Part shown: positions 59,655 to 64,000 of the stretch, piece after piece
Numbering within the stretch: the first letter of the stretch is position 1
Layout of the letters: each line of letters opens with the position of its first letter
From: Taxillus chinensis
Lineage: Eukaryota; Streptophyta; Magnoliopsida; Santalales; Loranthaceae
Assembly: GCA_023512835.1 (NCBI GenBank)
Contig: CM042090.1
Location: 15,739,117-15,803,116, forward strand
Direction: 5' to 3'
DNA: 64,000 nt
The notes under the pieces: model-generated
What the model saw: only the letters and a program-made list of their open reading frames with translations
Databases searched by the model: none
What the model was told of the DNA's origin: nothing
Program-made: the position numbers and the translations under genes

Positions 59655-61541
59655 TTACTCTGTGAAAGTCCTCCGATTGGGTGATGACCGTCCCCCGCCT
59701 CTTGGAAAATCTGATCTTCCGGCTGATGACCGTCCCCCGCTTCTTGGAAAATCTGATCTTCTGGATGATGACTGCCCTACGCTTCTTGAGAAATCTGATC
59801 TTCTGGATGATGAATGTCCCTTGCTTCTTGGAAAATCTGATCTTCTGGAAAATGATTCTCCCCCGCTTCTTGTGAAATCTGACCTTCTGGATGACGAGTC
59901 TCTCCCGCTTCTTGTTAAATCTGACCTTCTGGATGATGACTGTCCCACCATTGTTGGAAAATTTGATCTTCTGGATGATGACTGTTCCCTGGTTCTTGAA
60001 AAATCTGATCTTATGGATGATCTCGATCTGAAATTTTGCTCAGCATGTTTATCTGATTTCCTATGATCCTTGAATGGAGCTCTGTCCATAGTCCTATGGA
60101 TGTATCGTGCATCTGACTTAGCCTGTGAAAGAGTTACAGAGAGCCCTGCCCCCTTCAAACTTGCTCCCCTGAGTCCCCTCTCTGTCTTTCCCCTCCGGAC
60201 AGCAACACCTCTGTGAGCAACAGCATGACTTTCCTCATAGCCATCCTCCTCATCAGCAGAATCAGCTTCCTCATCACTGGTATAATCAGACTCAGTTTCC
60301 TCATCCCTGGTGTAATAATCAACCTCAGCTTCCTCATCACTGGTGTAATCAGCCTCAGCTTCACTTTTAGATTCAGCTGCTTTTTCCTTTTCTCCATTTT
60401 TGGAAACACCAAGTTTCTCGTTTGCTTCGTGCTTTTCCTTCATCGCTTTCATAAGATGCGCATACCTACACCTCATATTCGTCATCGGGTGTTTCTCCAA
60501 CAACTTGCCCCTCTTGTAAGCCTCCCTCAAAACCACAGTACGAGTCATGTTCTTGCGGGAGACATAAAATATATCAGCGTGTCGACGCAATGCCCTCTTT
60601 AACCTCGACCCGATGCCCATAACATCTCCAATCGATAACACACTGTTCTTCTCTGTCTTCTTGGGAACGAGAATGTGAAGGAGCTCATGCATTACCGCAA
60701 CTGCCCACCTATCCGATTCATCACTCGTGGAAGGAAGATGTCGTGCATTTTCATAGGGAGAGATGTAAGGCAACTTCTGCCAATCGCTTATCCACTTCTT
60801 CATCCCTTTATCCATCTCGAAGCCTCTAGAATGCTGCACAGGGAATTCAATTGGCATGCCCTTCTCGTAACCCCTGGGTCCCGCCTTCATCGCCTTCTTC
60901 TCCATAACCGAAACCGCAAAGTCATCGATCCAACAGACCAGTTCCAACACATCACCACCCGACCTAGATGAAGATGCCTTCGCTTTTTTTACTCTAAAGT
61001 AGTCAGGAAAATGAGGAACTAAGCTATCTACGTAGTTTCGGGGAAGACCCAGATCCCATCTCAACTCATCAACAACACTTAGCGGTACCTGATTGATTCG
61101 ACGCAACATCAAAAGCCTGAGAAGACGGTCGGCGGCCTGCTTTAGGTAAGTGTCGCTCTGGTACATCAACTGCTCCTCAGCGTCGAGCTCGAGGACTTGG
61201 GGCGTGAGGCGAATGTGAGGGTGAATGCCGACGCCGCCGGGGAGGAACTCTTCGAAGACCGAGGGGTATTTTCGGACGAAGTCCATGGGGCGGAAGGGGA
61301 TGCACAGAGACTCCTTGCGGTCGGCGATGACGGAGATGGGGAGGGACTTGGAGGGGTCGGAGTTGATGAGGTCTTTGATGTAGACCAGGGGTTTCAGGTT
61401 ATTCTCCATCTCGACCGCATGGTCGAGGGCGCGGTCCCGGACCCATTCGACGGACCGTTCAATGGAGCTGTGGCAGCTTTGGGGGTTCTTCGGCGGTGTC
61501 CGGCGGCCAGTACTGCCGACCGATCGACGGAGGAATTGCAT
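59655..61541 (-). CDS. PORR-domain organelle RNA-binding protein with a C-terminal tandem repeat
   Basis: Single-exon protein of 628 aa. The plant organelle RNA recognition (PORR, formerly DUF860) domain spans about residues 35-370; members help splice group II introns in plastids or mitochondria. Family text seen: ERSVEWVRDRALDHAVEMEN, FRPMDFVRKYPSVFEEFLPG, YQSDTYLKQAADRLLRLLML, DLGLPRNYVDSLVPHFPDYF, FYVSRKNMTRTVVLREAYKR and LLEKHPMTNMRCRYAHLM. The N-terminus is Arg/Ser-rich, a likely mitochondrial or plastid presequence. After the domain come an acidic DYTSDEEAE-type stretch (about 400-440) and a basic Ser/Arg tail of 14-residue repeats (about 506-628). The open frame extends to 61586 only through a TTG; the first ATG is at 61541. 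The target RNA is unknown. Confidence 0.9.
   Translation of the reverse strand: MQFLRRSVGSTGRRTPPKNPQSCHSSIERSVEWVRDRALDHAVEMENNLKPLVYIKDLINSDPSKSLPISVIADRKESLCIPFRPMDFVRKYPSVFEEFLPGGVGIHPHIRLTPQVLELDAEEQLMYQSDTYLKQAADRLLRLLMLRRINQVPLSVVDELRWDLGLPRNYVDSLVPHFPDYFRVKKAKASSSRSGGDVLELVCWIDDFAVSVMEKKAMKAGPRGYEKGMPIEFPVQHSRGFEMDKGMKKWISDWQKLPYISPYENARHLPSTSDESDRWAVAVMHELLHILVPKKTEKNSVLSIGDVMGIGSRLKRALRRHADIFYVSRKNMTRTVVLREAYKRGKLLEKHPMTNMRCRYAHLMKAMKEKHEANEKLGVSKNGEKEKAAESKSEAEADYTSDEEAEVDYYTRDEETESDYTSDEEADSADEEDGYEESHAVAHRGVAVRRGKTERGLRGASLKGAGLSVTLSQAKSDARYIHRTMDRAPFKDHRKSDKHAEQNFRSRSSIRSDFSRTREQSSSRRSNFPTMVGQSSSRRSDLTRSGRDSSSRRSDFTRSGGESFSRRSDFPRSKGHSSSRRSDFSRSVGQSSSRRSDFPRSGGRSSAGRSDFPRGGGRSSPNRRTFTE
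59658..59981 (-). repeat. 42-bp in-frame tandem repeat in the PORR gene
   Basis: Seven units of the 14-residue pattern SSSRRSDFPRSGGQ plus a shortened last one (SSPNRRTFTE) run to the stop. A degenerate unit precedes them up to about 60026. Units differ mostly at positions 9-14, while the SSSRRSDF half is kept. Confidence 0.9.
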
Positions 61542-62399
61542 GGTTCGGTGATTCGGATCTGCGACCAAATGTGGAGAAGTGAGCAAATGGAGGGGGAGGG
61601 GGAGCGGGGAGGCCGGAGGGGAGGGAACGACGACAGATCGAGTGAGATCAGTCGACGATGGGAGCGCGAGGGTTTAGTGTTCGTTTTTTATGGATGGTTG
61701 ATGAATTGGGCTGTTGTCCATGACAGGCTATAGGGGACAGTTCTGGTCCAGGTTACTGCCCCTTTTAATGTGGACAAATTAAGAAAGCGAAATAAAATTA
61801 GATCCAGAATAGGCCTCGTACGGTGCGGCCCAGTCCGGGTCGAGCAAACCCATATAATAATTTGATTGATGCAATAGATTAGGTCAAACTACTCGATTTC
61901 AAAATATATTTATAATTTTTTTTATATTATACATATTAATATTTATAAATATTATTTGTAATTATTTAAATAATAATGTAATAAAATTCAATAACCCTTC
62001 ATATTTTTGTTAACCTTTCACGTGTGTAATTAATAACTAATGATCATTATTATAACTTTATTATATTTTTGCAGGTCTTTTTTTTATTCTTTCCGAAACA
62101 CACCAATCCTTTCTTTAGGAAAAAAATGCTAGAAAAAAAGACAAAAAAAACTTTAGCAAAAAATAAAACAATTCATCATAAGAAAAAAATTTGTCTTGCA
62201 TATTATTAACACACCCCTTTACATAATATTTTCTTCACTATATTTTTCCTTGGTTTTTGTTTGTTTGTACTCAATATTTATTTGTTTGCCCAAATTTGGT
62301 AAAGTTTATATGTACCTCACCATAGTTAAGTACTAAGAGAGGGTATAAGTATATTCGTTGCATCTTTTGTGAAAAAGAAATTATGAAAAAATATTCTAA
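61542..62399. other. PORR upstream region, then AT-rich spacer
   Basis: The first 200 bp are GC-rich (leader and promoter of the PORR gene), followed by AT-rich DNA. Plus-strand open frames over the PORR 5' end are antisense shadows. Confidence 0.55.
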
Positions 62400-63650
62400 T
62401 TAAAGGAATATTTGGCCAGTAAAAGAGAAAATGTTGTCCCCTGTGCAAAAGTTACAACAGAAGTTAAGGATAAAATGATTTTTTTAGGAATCGAATAAGT
62501 TAAAGAAAATGCATCAAATGGTTAGGGAGGAGATGATTGATAAAACATAACATTAAATAGTGGATATGCGATGGGATCGACTAGTGATGGTGTAACTCAA
62601 AGAGTGAATAGATGATTTATGGATAGATTTTTGGGAATTATGGAGGATGATGTTGATCAAATTAATGACATAAGTGGAAGTAAACAAAAAAAAACTTACT
62701 GCAAAGGAATTACGCGATGAAGTGTGTATGAATATCGGTCGATGTTTCTTTTACAATGTCATTACTTTTAATGTTGTTGGTAGTCCATCATTTGTTATCA
62801 TGTGTCATGTGATTGCTTGACATGAAATTGGGTTGAAAGTGCACAGTAGATATGAATTGAAGACAAACATTTTAAAGGGGGGGAAGAACACTAAAAGTAT
62901 GGTGCATGATGTGAAAAAAAACATGGGAACAAATATGAGTTCTATATCGTAGTTCAAGTGGTAACTAATAATGCCTCAAATAAAAAAAAGGGAAATGTTA
63001 ACAGATAAGATAAAACAGTTATGGTGGACGTTATATGCCACACATTGTCTGTATTTGATTATTGAAAAAATTAGAGAACTACTCCAACATAGAATGACCT
63101 CGAGAAAAGCTAAGCACGTATATTTCATCCATGTACATATTATAAATTGTTTCTACAATTTTATAGTAATTATTTTGCATATACTAATTAAATTGTTTTA
63201 ATGGGTGAGATAAATTTTTTTATAATCATGGATGGATATTGACATTAATGAAAAAGTTCACTCGAAAAGACTTGGTTCGACCTGCTCCTACTGGGTTTGC
63301 TATTGTGTACTTAACATTGCAAAGTTTATATGAATTGTGTGAGTCTTTATATCAAATGTTAACTTTACAAAAGTGAAGAGAAAGTATATGAGCGAATAAG
63401 GCATAAGGGAATGAAGTGAAAAAAATCTATTATGAAGGATGACAATTTTTGATCTGCTATATCTCATGCAATGAAAACAATTAGACCTCTTGTGAATGTT
63501 TTTAGATTGACTAATTTGGATAAGGTACCTGGAATGGGATTTATGTAGTAAGCAATGAATGCAGCTAAAAAGAAGATCGCTAAAAATGTAGGGAATGAAT
63601 ATGGAGCTTATAGTGAGATTTGAAAGATCATTAACCATAAATAAGACTTC
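62400..63650 (+). pseudogene. hAT transposase relic (BED finger / DUF659 type)
   Basis: Broken plus-strand translation follows plant hAT transposases in order: NVVPCAKVTTEVKDKM near 62432 (after a BED finger), RCFFYNVITFNVVGSPSFVI near 62740, YELKTNILKGG near 62850, VQVVTNNASNKKKGNV near 62950, ATHCLYLIIEKIRE near 63040, FTRKDLVRPAPTGFAIVYLT near 63255, and VNVFRLTNLDKVPGMGF with AMNAAKKKIAKN near 63500-63580. Stops and frameshifts are frequent, so it is inactive. I did not find its terminal repeats; the element may run beyond these limits. Confidence 0.65.
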
Positions 63651-63779
63651 CAATTACATCGCCCTTTACACACAACCGCTTATTTTTTGAATCATATGTT
63701 TTAATATTCAAAGATCATGTTTAATCATCCACAAATTAAGATGGGATTATTAATGTGCATGGAGAAGCTAAAACCAAAT

Positions 63780-63780
<1 letters not shown>

Positions 63781-63833
<53 letters not shown>
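63781..63833. repeat. AG microsatellite
   Basis: Twenty-six uninterrupted AG units, the longest perfect dinucleotide tract in the window, just past the hAT relic. The remainder of the window to its end shows no gene. Confidence 0.98.
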
Positions 63834-63836
<3 letters not shown>

Positions 63837-64000
63837 TTATGCAAATTAAAGGTTTTAGCCAAAAGAATGATTATTTGGCTTTGAATTGATAAAATCTGTT
63901 GTGCACAAATACCGTCCTGATATGTGAAATTCTCTTTTAAAAAGTGTTCAATTATCTATATATTTTCTTAGTACATGAATTGTTAAGTATAACTTGGTAT

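Noticed and set aside
61542..61586. Fifteen-residue extension of the PORR protein
   Set aside because: It starts at a TTG. The first ATG is at 61541.
61197..61733. Plus-strand frame of 178 codons
   Set aside because: It is antisense to the PORR 5' end and promoter; no domain or homologue is recognisable.

Overview
This window looks like nuclear DNA of a flowering plant. Its genes are split by many short introns with GT-AG borders, AT-rich intergenic DNA separates them, and it carries plant-type MITEs, a non-LTR (LINE) relic and microsatellites. The proteins are typically plant: a plastid histidine-synthesis enzyme, an S-domain receptor kinase, a PORR organelle RNA-binding protein and a DETOXIFICATION-type MATE carrier. 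I cannot name the species. The GC-rich 5' ends of the receptor kinase and MATE genes against an AT-rich background are noticeable but not diagnostic.

Layout: (1) 0.6-7.9 kb, plus strand: an ASHH1/SDG26-type histone lysine methyltransferase, ten coding exons reconstructed, 486 aa. (2) 10.2-13.4 kb, minus strand: histidinol-phosphate aminotransferase (HISN6), nine coding exons, 420 aa. A probable 5' leader exon lies at 16.2-16.4 kb, and the leader intron is full of LINE and MITE debris. (3) 18.9-22.9 kb, minus strand: a NIPA-family magnesium transporter, nine exons, 343 aa. (4) 24.7-26.7 kb, plus strand: a FEN/PolI-type 5'-3' exonuclease, five exons, 361 aa. (5) 26.7-32.4 kb: gene-free, with a hAT MITE that still shows its target-site duplication. 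(6) 32.4-34.8 kb, plus strand: an intronless G-type lectin S-receptor-like kinase, 810 aa. (7) 36.0-41.0 kb, minus strand: a second NIPA gene of a different clade, nine exons, 362 aa. (8) 41-54.3 kb: about 13 kb without an intact gene, holding a broken AHL-type AT-hook fragment, an exon-like island, a perfect hairpin and a degenerate tandem array. (9) 54.3-56.3 kb, plus strand: a DTX54-like MATE transporter, three exons, 498 aa. (10) 57.2-57.7 kb: a LINE reverse-transcriptase relic. (11) 59.7-61.5 kb, minus strand: a single-exon PORR protein, 628 aa, with a 14-residue tandem repeat tail. (12) 62.4-63.7 kb: a hAT transposase (DUF659-type) relic.

The genes are not an operon or a pathway cluster. 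What links some of them is conserved gene order: from memory, Arabidopsis has a HISN6 copy, a NIPA gene and DTX54 close together on chromosome 1, and the same three families occur here in the same order. I found no convincing novel biological system. The more notable points are a start codon cut off on its own exon (ASHH1), a GC-AG intron (HISN6), MITEs with visible target duplications, the expanding repeat tail of the PORR protein and a damaged AHL fragment.

All exon joins were read by eye from splice consensus, reading phase and family conservation. No alignment or transcript data were available.
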